Notes under the pieces: model-generated
What the model was told of the DNA's origin: nothing
Seen by the model: only the letters and a program-made list of their open reading frames with translations
Databases searched by the model: none
Source: Trichocoleus desertorum NBK24
Lineage (GTDB): Bacteria; Cyanobacteriota; Cyanobacteriia; FACHB-46
DNA length: 64,000 nt
Direction: 5' to 3'
NCBI RefSeq assembly: GCF_030409055.1
Contig: NZ_CP116619.1
Coordinates: forward strand, 2,767,628-2,831,627
Position numbers and translations under genes: made by a program
In this document: positions 46,721-54,438 of the stretch, piece after piece
How positions within the stretch are numbered: the first letter of the stretch is position 1
Layout: each line of letters opens with the position of its first letter

Positions 46721-47137
46721 CTACGACTGAGAATAAGAGCGCGAGTGTGGTGACGGCATCCCTAGCAGTTGCTTCACTTTTGCCAAGATTACTTCTAAAC
46801 CCGCATCTTTTGCCGCCAAATCATCGGCCATAAAATAGGGTCGTTCGCTGATTGCAGCTAACCCATTTCTGTCAATCCAGCCAGATACTAAAAGGCAGAA
46901 AGGCGGATGCTCCAAAGACGATTTTAAGCGGTGAATAATGCCATAGCCATCTAGCTGGCTGTCTGATTCTGACAGGGGATCGAGCACAAAATCAATAATG
47001 ACTAAATCGTACTGGGCTGCGACGGTAAAAAAATGATTAGGGTCTGTAAAAATAGTTACCAAAAACTCTTTTCTTAAGAATCTTTGAACTGATAAACTCC
47101 AATAAACGTCGTCGTCTAAGACTGCAATCTTATACAT
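46721..47137 (-). CDS. Divergent single-domain response regulator
   Basis: A 138-residue receiver-like protein. The acidic pair is in 'IAVLDDDVYWSLSVQRFLRK', the phospho-Asp is in 'YDLVIIDFVLDPLSESDS', and 'FCLLVSGWIDRNG' supplies Ser in place of the usual Thr. The conserved Lys is probably in 'MADDLAAKDAGLEVILAK'. The 'LDPLSESDSQLDGYGIIHRL' segment is longer than usual, so the family match is imperfect. It has no output domain and no adjacent kinase. Confidence 0.72.
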   Translation of the reverse strand: MYKIAVLDDDVYWSLSVQRFLRKEFLVTIFTDPNHFFTVAAQYDLVIIDFVLDPLSESDSQLDGYGIIHRLKSSLEHPPFCLLVSGWIDRNGLAAISERPYFMADDLAAKDAGLEVILAKVKQLLGMPSPHSRSYSQS

Positions 47138-47359
47138 TTTAGCTAGGAGTTAATGCTCCTCAAATGAGTCTGTTGCATTGCTAAAACAATGATTTTTTGG
47201 GTGACTCCCTATCGCTAGCAACAACTGAATTTCTTTATGATTTCATCCTACCAGCTCGATAAAAATCACCGAGCAAAGTTAGGATTACTTAGGAATCAAA
47301 TTTTTATTTCACAATCTTTGTAACTATTTTTAAATTAGTAAAACGATAGATTTAGTTGC

Positions 47360-48079
47360 ATGAAACCCTATCAGCGAATTGCGATCGCGGAATGTGGAGA
47401 ACCCCTCGTAGCCATTCCGCTGGATGTATTTGCTACAGAATGTCCCCATGCTTACCAAAAGCTAGGCGCTCCCTACGGCAACAAATCTCCTTATTATTTA
47501 CGAGAACAAGTCGTAGCTCGGTTGCTCCAAGCCCAACAGCAACTACAAGCCTATTGCCCTGGCTGGCGGATTCAGGTTTTTGATGCTTACCGTCCGATCT
47601 CAGTGCAGCAGTATATGGTGGACTACACGTTCGCGGAACTGGCTCAGGCTCAAGGGTTGCAACTTCAGGAACTCACAGACGCTCAAAAACAAACCATCTG
47701 GGAGCAAGTGCATCAGTTTTGGGCCGTCCCAAATGTGAACCCTGCTACACCACCGCCCCACAGTACGGGCGCTGCTGTCGATGTGACGTTAGTAAACGCA
47801 TCCGGTGCAGTTGTAAACATGGGTTCTGCCATTGATGAGATTTCCCCCCGCTCCTATCCAGATTTCTTCGCCAACGATCCACACCCTGAAGTCCAGAGCT
47901 ACCAGAAAAATCGCCAGTTGCTTAAGCAAGTCATGGCTAGTGCAGGTTTTCTGCAACACCCAAATGAATGGTGGCACTTCTCCTGGGGCGACCAGTTATG
48001 GGCTTGGTTGAGCACCGGAGCTAACCCAAACCCCGTTCCCAACGTCATCACTGCTCGTTACGGTCGAGCTGAGCCTTAA
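47360..48079 (+). CDS. VanX-like D-Ala-D-Ala dipeptidase
   Basis: A 239-residue zinc dipeptidase of peptidase family M15D, which hydrolyses D-Ala-D-Ala. Zinc ligands are His134 and Asp141 ('PPPHSTGAAVDVTL') and His206 ('NEWWHFSWGDQ'), with catalytic Glu203. Arg78 in 'FDAYRPISVQQYM' matches the transition-state arginine. No signal peptide is evident, so it should act in the cytoplasm on peptidoglycan precursors or recycled dipeptide. No vanH/vanA-type ligase genes are nearby, so a glycopeptide-resistance role is not supported. Recycling or stationary-phase use as in DdpX is the simpler reading. Confidence 0.88.
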   Translation: MKPYQRIAIAECGEPLVAIPLDVFATECPHAYQKLGAPYGNKSPYYLREQVVARLLQAQQQLQAYCPGWRIQVFDAYRPISVQQYMVDYTFAELAQAQGLQLQELTDAQKQTIWEQVHQFWAVPNVNPATPPPHSTGAAVDVTLVNASGAVVNMGSAIDEISPRSYPDFFANDPHPEVQSYQKNRQLLKQVMASAGFLQHPNEWWHFSWGDQLWAWLSTGANPNPVPNVITARYGRAEP

Positions 48080-48118
48080 CCAGGCGGTCGGGGTGTCACC
48101 AGGCTTATCTTGTAAGGC

Positions 48119-49834
48119 TTATTTTGTAGAAATGCAGGCTGCGTCTAGCAACACTAAGCGCCCGGTACTCAAGACAGTGCAACTGGGTGCTGTCTGAGCG
48201 ATCGCGGGCGTAATCCCTTGTTCTAGCCGAGTTTGCGCCTCGCTCACTACAGGTTGAAACTGCCGCAGCCAACGATTGCTCGCTAAGTAATGGGGGGTAA
48301 AAGCTTCTTGCTCTAAAAGCCAAAAGTCAATGCCGTATTGCTGAACCACCTGTTGAACAGCCTGTAGGTTGGGGCTGTACTGCGCTTGTAGTAAGTCTGT
48401 GACTCTTTGGTGGAACTGGTTGTAATATCCCTGGTGAAAGGGAATTGCGTACTCTCGCCCAATCAAAATCGATCGTTGAGCAAAATAGGGCAGAAAATTA
48501 GCTTCCTCTGACAGCGAGGCCACCAAACTATCTTTGGGTGTTTTTTGTAAGAACTGATAGAGAGCTGGAGCCTCACCTACTTTGTATTTAGTCGAAGGAA
48601 AACTCCGGTCATAACTGGGATATAGCAACAAAGCCCCACTGAGCAACAGGGTAATTCCAAGAGCAAGCTGCTGTTTTTTCAAGGATTGGGGCTGGATTGC
48701 CCATCGTAGCAATGCCTCTAGTAAAGTGACCAAGACAATTCCTGCCGCGATCGCTGCAATCACTCGAAAACTGTGCTGGGTATAACGGCTGGGCAATTGC
48801 AACTTAAATAGCAGCAGGTGAGCGATGATAAACAGCCCCAGCGAAGCCACCAAAAGCTGAACCAACAACCGAATTTGAGGCTGCACTTGTTGGAGCAGGG
48901 GAAAGCGATCGCGCGATCGCCAGAGGATCGGCAACAATAACCCGACCAAAAGGAGGGGAGGCAACCATAGCGCCGGAAACACACCGCTGCGATCTGCAAC
49001 CAGCCAGAACTCCCAAGGGTTATCGACAAAGTATCGGCTCCGACCTTTTTCTCCGTATTCTGGGAGCTGTCTTGCTTCTGCGGCTGTGGTGACAGGCCCA
49101 AAGTCCGAGGTTTGCAACACGAAAGGCAACAGCACCAGAAATGCCATGACTAATCCTGCCGCACAAAACACATAATCTTGACGATCGCGGGAGAAAGCCA
49201 GCCGCCCGTTTTCCCACCGGACTAACGTGAGAACGAGTGTCCCAGCACTAATCAACAGAATTTGCGGATAAAACAACCCTTGCAACGCGATCGCCACCAA
49301 ACAAGGCAGGAGCGATCGGCGCAGCAAGTAGTAAAGCAACGCCAAAAACAATGGATATAAGAAGGCTCTCGGTGTGGCGGAGATCAAGTCATCCTTCATC
49401 CAAACATTTTGGTTCAGCAATAGGGTTGCAAGAAAACCCGCCGCAGGCACCGGAAACAGTTGCAAGCTAATTCCAAAACAGTAGCCCGTCATCACCAGAC
49501 CTAACGCGATCGGCAACAGCTTGTTGAGCAGAAAAGGATGAATGCCAATTGTGGCAAACAGTTGGTAAAAGGTGGTGTATCCCCAAGGCGCTACGGATTG
49601 AAAATAGTCCGCAATAAAATCGTTGGGCAGTAATCCTGGATCAATGAACCGCTGCATCCAAAACACATGCTGACGTGCATCATCCTGAACCACATAGTCA
49701 CTGCTAAACGCTTCCTGTAGCGCCATGCAGCCGTAGATAGCAGCAAAGGTCAGACTCAAAGTGAACCAAAAAGTTAACTGGGCCTTGGAAGGTTTAGCTG
49801 TAGTCAACCCGTGATGCAAATGCGTAATCAGCAT
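48119..49834 (-). CDS. Polytopic membrane protein, possible GT-C glycosyltransferase
   Basis: A 571-residue protein with about 11-13 hydrophobic segments and a C-terminal soluble part (from about residue 445). After the first TM comes 'EAFSSDYVVQDDARQHVFWM', an acidic first-loop motif in the position used by GT-C glycosyltransferases for catalysis. Later 'WMKDDLISATPRAFLYPLF' repeats an acidic pair. I cannot assign a family by name. The ATG at 49834 is chosen: it lies 8 bases after the flippase-like gene, whereas an in-frame start at 50185 would overlap that gene by more than 340 bases. It is the last gene of a GT2/flippase/GT-C-like cluster that probably builds a lipid-linked glycan. Confidence 0.66.
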   Translation of the reverse strand: MLITHLHHGLTTAKPSKAQLTFWFTLSLTFAAIYGCMALQEAFSSDYVVQDDARQHVFWMQRFIDPGLLPNDFIADYFQSVAPWGYTTFYQLFATIGIHPFLLNKLLPIALGLVMTGYCFGISLQLFPVPAAGFLATLLLNQNVWMKDDLISATPRAFLYPLFLALLYYLLRRSLLPCLVAIALQGLFYPQILLISAGTLVLTLVRWENGRLAFSRDRQDYVFCAAGLVMAFLVLLPFVLQTSDFGPVTTAAEARQLPEYGEKGRSRYFVDNPWEFWLVADRSGVFPALWLPPLLLVGLLLPILWRSRDRFPLLQQVQPQIRLLVQLLVASLGLFIIAHLLLFKLQLPSRYTQHSFRVIAAIAAGIVLVTLLEALLRWAIQPQSLKKQQLALGITLLLSGALLLYPSYDRSFPSTKYKVGEAPALYQFLQKTPKDSLVASLSEEANFLPYFAQRSILIGREYAIPFHQGYYNQFHQRVTDLLQAQYSPNLQAVQQVVQQYGIDFWLLEQEAFTPHYLASNRWLRQFQPVVSEAQTRLEQGITPAIAQTAPSCTVLSTGRLVLLDAACISTK

Positions 49835-49842
49835 AGGAATAA

Positions 49843-50802
49843 CTAAAAACGTTTTTTCTGAAGCTTTGTTAGGGCTAAGGGGCCAAGATATTGTCCCAGA
49901 AACGGCAGACCCGCGATCGCCTGCAAGAGATAGCGTACTGTGCACAACACCCCCAAGGCCGCAGCGGTGGGAGGACTGAGAAACGGTTGATAAAGCACCA
50001 AAATGGCTGCATCTCGCGTACCAATTCCCGCAAAAGTCAGAGGCAACAACCCGATTAAGATTGCCAAGGGAGCCAAGGCTAGACTGGCTAGAAAGGGAGT
50101 CCACGCCTTGAGTGCCAGAATGAAAAACCAAATTTGCAGCAGATGTAGAAACCAAATGAATACAGAAGTTGCAGTGACTCCCCAAAGTTGTGCCTTGTTA
50201 TTCCAGAAATAATCCTGCATTTGGTTCCACGAGAGGCGGAATTTTTCTAGCTTGGGTCGAAAAGAGGGGGGGGCGATCGCTTTACCTGCCGTAAATAATA
50301 CCTGTGTAAATTGACGGGAAGCTAGAAACAACAAACCTAGCGAAAGACCTAGCAAAACACTCAGTGTCAGGCTCCAGAATAACCAGTCCTTGTTGGGGTA
50401 GAAGATTAAGCCTAAAGCGCACCAAAAAAGCAGCGACAACATATCGCAGGCTTTCTCAAACACAACCAGAGATAAGGCAAGAGCACTATCTAAGTAACCT
50501 CGCTGCTTAATGAAATAAGCCTTAGCTAGCTCGCCCATTTTCGATGGCAGCACGACATTGAGCGCACTGGCAACTAGAATTAAACGGTTGGTCTCCCCCA
50601 TACCCAGAGTGACACCGGGCGGCATGAGCTGTTCCAGACGCCAAGCCGTACAAAGCGTGATTGGGACAACCATACTGAGACTCACCAGCATCCACAGCCC
50701 ATTGCTAGCCTGAAAGACCTGAATTAATTTTTGGAGGTCAATCCGCCAGTAGATCAGGCCTAAGATGGCTAGACTGGCCGCAACTAAAAGTAGCCGTTTC
50801 AT
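49843..50802 (-). CDS. Flippase-like integral membrane protein (LPG synthase TM family)
   Basis: A 319-residue protein with about eight TMs matching the lysylphosphatidylglycerol-synthase transmembrane/UPF0104 family. Typical blocks are 'VSLSMVVPITLCTAWRLEQL', 'LNVVLPSKMGELAKAYFIKQ', 'VVFEKACDMLSLLFWCALGL' and 'IGLLPLTFAGIGTRDAAILV'. The conserved 'LPLTFAGIGTRD' matches the 'P.s.GG.G.rE' block of the family. It lacks the catalytic LPG synthase domain, and stand-alone members are suspected lipid translocators. The spacing to the downstream GT-C-like gene is only 8 bases, so the two are co-transcribed. Confidence 0.8.
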   Translation of the reverse strand: MKRLLLVAASLAILGLIYWRIDLQKLIQVFQASNGLWMLVSLSMVVPITLCTAWRLEQLMPPGVTLGMGETNRLILVASALNVVLPSKMGELAKAYFIKQRGYLDSALALSLVVFEKACDMLSLLFWCALGLIFYPNKDWLFWSLTLSVLLGLSLGLLFLASRQFTQVLFTAGKAIAPPSFRPKLEKFRLSWNQMQDYFWNNKAQLWGVTATSVFIWFLHLLQIWFFILALKAWTPFLASLALAPLAILIGLLPLTFAGIGTRDAAILVLYQPFLSPPTAAALGVLCTVRYLLQAIAGLPFLGQYLGPLALTKLQKKRF

Positions 50803-50868
50803 GCTTACAAGTTCAAAAATTGAGTCATCCTGTGGCTTACCCGAAACTCACGAAGCTCCAATTTTGGC

Positions 50869-51834
50869 TTAAGAATGGATTTTTGTCCTTGGATCGTTCA
50901 TTTCAGCTTTTCGGCTACGTAACTGAATATCCTCTAGCAACCTGCGATTTACTGCCATCAAATCGGCCACCAAACCAAACATCCAGAGCTGAAAGCCTAT
51001 CAAAATTAAGATGGCTGCCAAGATCAAGCTCGGCAGATTGGTAGCAGGAGTGACACCAAAAGATAACCAAAGCCAGCGTAATCCCAACAACACACCGAGG
51101 AAAAACGGAATGCTGCCTAAAGCGGCGAAGAATCGCAATGGCTTGTAAGCCATGAAGATCCGCAAAATTGTAAATATGGAACGCCAAATATAGGAAGGAA
51201 TGCTTTTGACCAGGCGTGAGGGTCGGAGGTATTCATTAGTGCGGATGGGCACCGACCGAATTGCCATCCCCTTTTGCCCCGCCTGAATGATCATCTCCAG
51301 CGTGTAGGTGTATGAATTGAAGACATTCAACTGCATGGCTGCATGGCGGCTAATGGCCCGGAAACCACTCGGCGCATCCGGAATGTTGGTGTTGCTAGCC
51401 ATACGAACCACCCAACTACCCAGTTTCTGCAATAGCTTTTTGGCGGGAGAGAAATGCTTGATTTTGCTGATGGGGCGGGCTCCCACCACAATTTCCGCCT
51501 CGCCTAACAAAATTGGTGCAATCAGATTAGGGATGTCATCCGCGCAGTACTGGTTGTCAGCGTCGGTATTGACGATAATATCAGCGCCCTCTTGCAAGCA
51601 GGCTTGCAGACCAGCCATAAAGGCCTTAGCTAGTCCCTGATTGGTCGGCAGTCGTACGATGTGATCTACCCCATTGGCTTCAGCAACTTCTACGGTGCGA
51701 TCTTGGCTGCCATCGTCAATGACCAACCACTCAACTCTGCTCACCCCATTGAGGCGACGGGGTAAAGCGGCTAGGGTTGTGGTAAGCGTTCGTTCCTCGT
51801 TGTAACAGGGAATTTGAATAATTAATTTTGTCAT
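50869..51834 (-). CDS. Family 2 glycosyltransferase, dolichol-phosphate-sugar synthase type
   Basis: A 321-residue GT2 enzyme. The GT-A core begins 'LIIQIPCYNEERTLTTTLAA' and contains 'EWLVIDDGSQDRTVEVAEAN', the metal-binding 'IIVNTDADNQYCADDIPNLI', and 'DAPSGFRAISRHAAMQLNVF'. Two C-terminal TMs ('FFAALGSIPFFLGVLLGLRW' and 'LILAAILILIGFQLWMFGLV') match polyprenyl-phosphate mannose/glucose synthases. It is expected to charge a membrane polyprenyl phosphate with a sugar, which the neighbouring flippase-like protein could turn over for the GT-C-like protein. The gap to the flippase gene is 66 bases. Confidence 0.88.
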   Translation of the reverse strand: MTKLIIQIPCYNEERTLTTTLAALPRRLNGVSRVEWLVIDDGSQDRTVEVAEANGVDHIVRLPTNQGLAKAFMAGLQACLQEGADIIVNTDADNQYCADDIPNLIAPILLGEAEIVVGARPISKIKHFSPAKKLLQKLGSWVVRMASNTNIPDAPSGFRAISRHAAMQLNVFNSYTYTLEMIIQAGQKGMAIRSVPIRTNEYLRPSRLVKSIPSYIWRSIFTILRIFMAYKPLRFFAALGSIPFFLGVLLGLRWLWLSFGVTPATNLPSLILAAILILIGFQLWMFGLVADLMAVNRRLLEDIQLRSRKAEMNDPRTKIHS

Positions 51835-51960
51835 TGCTCGGTAGATAGCAAGCCTGGGGCCAAAGGTGACAACTCACAGAGCTGGACTGTGCCTCGAATG
51901 CCTCAGATATGTAGAGAATACTGCTGCTTGGTTAATTCTTCTAAGTGCATGCTACAGGAT

Positions 51961-53073
51961 TTAGCTACCTGCGATCGCGCTTTCGATCAGCTCTGCCGCT
52001 CTAAACACCCCATTGGTGTAACTGAACTGCCGTTGCTGCCTCGGTTCGGTGGCTGGCTGAAGTAGGGTTGTTACGAGCGCGATCGCCTCAGTCACACTAC
52101 ACACTTCATAACTATGCTGCTGGGCGCGACGAGCTTGGCGATCGTACAGACGTTTGAAAGTAAAGGAAATCAACGGCACCTTGAGAGCCGCACATTCGTA
52201 AGTCGTGTTGTATCCCGCTCCTCCCACCACCACATCGGCCATTTGTAAGCAATCCATTCCTGGCCAATGCGACACCCAAAGTTCTGGCGGACATTGGGGT
52301 GGGCACTGAGGTGCGAGGCAACGCACAGTTACTTCTGGTAGAGCTTGGTGCAAGTGAGCTGCCAGTGTGCCAAAAAGCTGAGCTTCTTGACCTAACCCCC
52401 CAGCCCCCTTCCCTAGTAGGGAAGAGGGAGCCGAACTGGAAGCGCAAACGATAACTAGTTGAGTAAGACTGGAAGGGAGGCGGAGGAGCGATCGCGCTTG
52501 GTCTAGAGGCATTAGCTCATCACCGTTACGCATCAACCAAGGAGCGGTGTGGTGAACTTGTGGTAAATGGGCGAGGGGTACTTGATAGCCCTCTCCGGGC
52601 ACTAAAACCTGCTCGAAATGCTGCTCGACAAATTCAGCTAATGCTTTTGCTTGGACGTATTGTGGGTTCAGGTCACGATGGATCAAAATTCGAGGTACTG
52701 ATAGCTGCGGCAGGAGTTCAGCTAACTCACCGCCCAGTCCCCTTGGAAAGGTATCAACAATTAGGCGATCGTATTGCTGATTTAGCAAGAACTGACAAAC
52801 GCGATCGCAAGTTTCCTCTCGGCTGAGATCAGGTGCGATCGCCTTAAAACAAAGATCTCCTATCTCCTCCTTCCCTGCTAGGGAAGGGGGCTGGGGGGTT
52901 AGGTTCAATTGAGTAGACACATACCCGACATAAGCACTATTTGTCAGAATTGTGACCGCATGACGACGAGCTGCAATGCGTCCTAATGCCAACGCTCGAT
53001 TTAAGTGACCCCAACCGCCACCGAGCGCATAGATCACCCAATGTTGCTGAGTGCGATCGCGCTTACCGTTCAA
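51961..53073 (-). CDS. MurG/GT28-like glycosyltransferase carrying two in-frame repeats
   Basis: A 370-residue GT-B-type protein. The N-terminus is 'WVIYALGGGWGHLNRALALG', the glycine-rich GT28 loop, and the donor site is 'ADVVVGGAGYNTTYECAALK', as in MurG and related UDP-sugar enzymes. The substrate is unknown. Two segments are foreign: 'LTPQPPSLAGKEEIGD' (about 56-71) and 'SSAPSSLLGKGAGGLGQEA' (about 214-232) are translations of the same DNA repeat in opposite orientations. The start is taken as TTG at 53073, overlapping the stop of the FHA gene. A GTG at 53037, closer to the conserved core, is an alternative. The gene ends a four-gene minus-strand operon. Confidence 0.75.
   Translation of the reverse strand: MNGKRDRTQQHWVIYALGGGWGHLNRALALGRIAARRHAVTILTNSAYVGYVSTQLNLTPQPPSLAGKEEIGDLCFKAIAPDLSREETCDRVCQFLLNQQYDRLIVDTFPRGLGGELAELLPQLSVPRILIHRDLNPQYVQAKALAEFVEQHFEQVLVPGEGYQVPLAHLPQVHHTAPWLMRNGDELMPLDQARSLLRLPSSLTQLVIVCASSSAPSSLLGKGAGGLGQEAQLFGTLAAHLHQALPEVTVRCLAPQCPPQCPPELWVSHWPGMDCLQMADVVVGGAGYNTTYECAALKVPLISFTFKRLYDRQARRAQQHSYEVCSVTEAIALVTTLLQPATEPRQQRQFSYTNGVFRAAELIESAIAGS
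52391..52430 (+). repeat. Small dispersed palindromic repeat, copy 1, inside a CDS
   Basis: CCTAACCCCCCAGCCCCCTT followed by CCCTAGTAGGGAAG, with the dyad TTCCCTAGTAGGGAA at its centre. This is the reverse complement of copy 2 at 52870-52903, apart from one or two bases. It inserts in frame in the GT28-like gene. Sequences of this type ('CTAACCCCCCAGCCCC...') are familiar as interspersed repeats in filamentous cyanobacteria. Confidence 0.8.
52870..52903 (-). repeat. Small dispersed palindromic repeat, copy 2, inverted
   Basis: CTTCCCTGCTAGGGAAGGGG then GCTGGGGGGTTAGG. This is the inverted copy of the repeat at 52391, again in frame in the same gene. The core dyad TTCCCTGCTAGGGAA is retained. 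Confidence 0.8.
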
Positions 53074-53744
53074 CTTGCGCCCATATCTTGCTCAAAATCA
53101 GTATCAGCTTCCTGCTCAAAGCTGGCACTATCGGCATCGGTGAAGTCGATGTTGCGCGTTTCCGAGTTGTAGGAATAGGAATTGCGGTTTTCGTAGTAGT
53201 TGCTGCCCCAATACCCCGAATGGTAAGTGCCGTAGCCAGAGTAGTAAGAGCGCTCATAAAAATAGGGGTCGTTGTTCGCCTGGTCGCTGTTGCAGTAAGG
53301 ACAGTCCACCGTTGTTGTTCGCCCACAGCGGCGCGGGAATAGGAAACCTACTTTGCGATCGCACTCTCCAGCACTGTTAAAAGCCGAAGCACTTGCTTCA
53401 TCACTGGCTACCGGTGCCTCAGGGTTGAACTGGACTTGCAGATCGTAAGAGCCGATTTGGAAATGATCGCCATCTTGCAATGGGCTGGTCGTGGTACTCA
53501 CTCCATTCACCCGCAATCCGCGCCCACCACTTTGATCGATGATCACCAGTTCCCCTGCTTGCTCATCAATCAGGGCGTGATAGTCAGCGACTTGGGCATC
53601 CTCCAAAACAAGGCGGGAAACCCGATTTCCCTCTAGTATCCCTGGCATCAGGGCAAATTCTCGTCCTAAGGCGATCGGGGTTTCTAGAACAGAGGTTTGA
53701 GCTTGCCCGCTAGCCAAAGCGGTTCGAGTCAGTTGCAGCCGCAC
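53070..53744 (-). CDS. FHA-domain protein with C-terminal cysteine cluster
   Basis: A 224-residue protein. Residues about 10-105 form an FHA phosphothreonine-recognition domain: 'IALGREFAL' (Gly27-Arg28), 'VSRLVLEDAQVADYHALID' (His56) and 'GGRGLRVNG' (Asn80) are the usual recognition positions. A linker follows, then Cys128, Cys140, Cys148 and Cys151 ('DCPYCNSDQ'), a possible zinc ribbon. The Tyr/Asn/Ser-rich tail (about 160-200) has no known domain. The start is a GTG at 53744 inside TAGTG, with GGAGG six bases upstream, coupling it to the lipoprotein gene. Phosphothreonine binding implies a Ser/Thr kinase partner, which is not encoded here. Confidence 0.82.
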   Translation of the reverse strand: MRLQLTRTALASGQAQTSVLETPIALGREFALMPGILEGNRVSRLVLEDAQVADYHALIDEQAGELVIIDQSGGRGLRVNGVSTTTSPLQDGDHFQIGSYDLQVQFNPEAPVASDEASASAFNSAGECDRKVGFLFPRRCGRTTTVDCPYCNSDQANNDPYFYERSYYSGYGTYHSGYWGSNYYENRNSYSYNSETRNIDFTDADSASFEQEADTDFEQDMGAS

Positions 53745-54421
53745 TACCGACCTCCAGCTTGATTTAAAGCATAAGCCAGAGCTACTTGCTGCTCCCGGCT
53801 GAGTTTGTCAAAGCCAAAAGGGGCGATCGCGATTGGCGCTAGATTAGATTTCGTTGAGAGAACAGTTTGGTCACTGGCATTGCGGAGAGAAATTTTGCCT
53901 TCTTTAACTTTGACTTTGTAAAGTGATTGTTTTTCTGGAGTTTCAATTTCAAACCCATAGTCTCGAGCTTTAATGCGATAAACGAGCTGATTCGCGCCTG
54001 TTTCTAATTTGTAATCTCCATCCTCTTGTCGTCGTACCACGTAAAGTTCTTGGCTTTGGTCTGGATTCTTCAGCTTCCAATAATCGTTTTCAGGGACGAC
54101 ATAGCCTAAGACTTGATCTGCCGAGTTTTTAATCTTAATCTTCTGCTGCGAATCAATATTTAATCGAGCTAATTCTCGGTTCTGACTATCAACTAGCTTG
54201 GCTCCATCAGGCATGAACCGCAGAACAAAAGCTTCGGTGCCATTTTCCTGCTTAAATTTAATACTTTCACTCGTTGAAGCAGAGGGTTCACTAGTCGCAG
54301 CAACCGGAGTGGATTGAGTAGAAGAGGTTTGAGGGGTATCAACAGCTTGATTGCAACTTCCTATACTAATAGATAGCAAGATGACCAAAGAACTGGTTAA
54401 AAAAGACCGAATTATATTCAT
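53744..54421 (-). CDS. Predicted lipoprotein of unknown function
   Basis: A 225-residue protein with a lipoprotein signal peptide: 'NIIRSFLTSSLVILLSISIG' followed by Ser-Cys, giving a lipobox 'SIGSC' with Cys23. After a Ser/Thr-rich linker (25-53), the body (55-200) looks like repeated short beta strands ('LRFMPDGAKLVDSQNREL', 'YKLETGANQLVYRIKARDYG', 'YKVKVKEGKISLRNASDQT'), suggesting a beta barrel or sandwich. The C-terminus 'FGFDKLSREQQVALAYALNQ' is helical. I recognise no family. Its stop overlaps the FHA gene start, and the two-TM gene lies 17 bases upstream. Confidence 0.72.
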   Translation of the reverse strand: MNIIRSFLTSSLVILLSISIGSCNQAVDTPQTSSTQSTPVAATSEPSASTSESIKFKQENGTEAFVLRFMPDGAKLVDSQNRELARLNIDSQQKIKIKNSADQVLGYVVPENDYWKLKNPDQSQELYVVRRQEDGDYKLETGANQLVYRIKARDYGFEIETPEKQSLYKVKVKEGKISLRNASDQTVLSTKSNLAPIAIAPFGFDKLSREQQVALAYALNQAGGR

Positions 54422-54438
54422 AAAATCTCATTGCAAAC

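Noticed and set aside
47360-48079. Vancomycin-resistance gene cluster
   Set aside because: Only the dipeptidase is present; there are no vanH, vanA/B or vanRS genes next to it.
49835-50185. N-terminal extension of the GT-C-like membrane protein
   Set aside because: It would overlap the flippase-like gene by more than 340 bases and is rich in Ser/Gly/Cys, unlike a membrane protein N-terminus.
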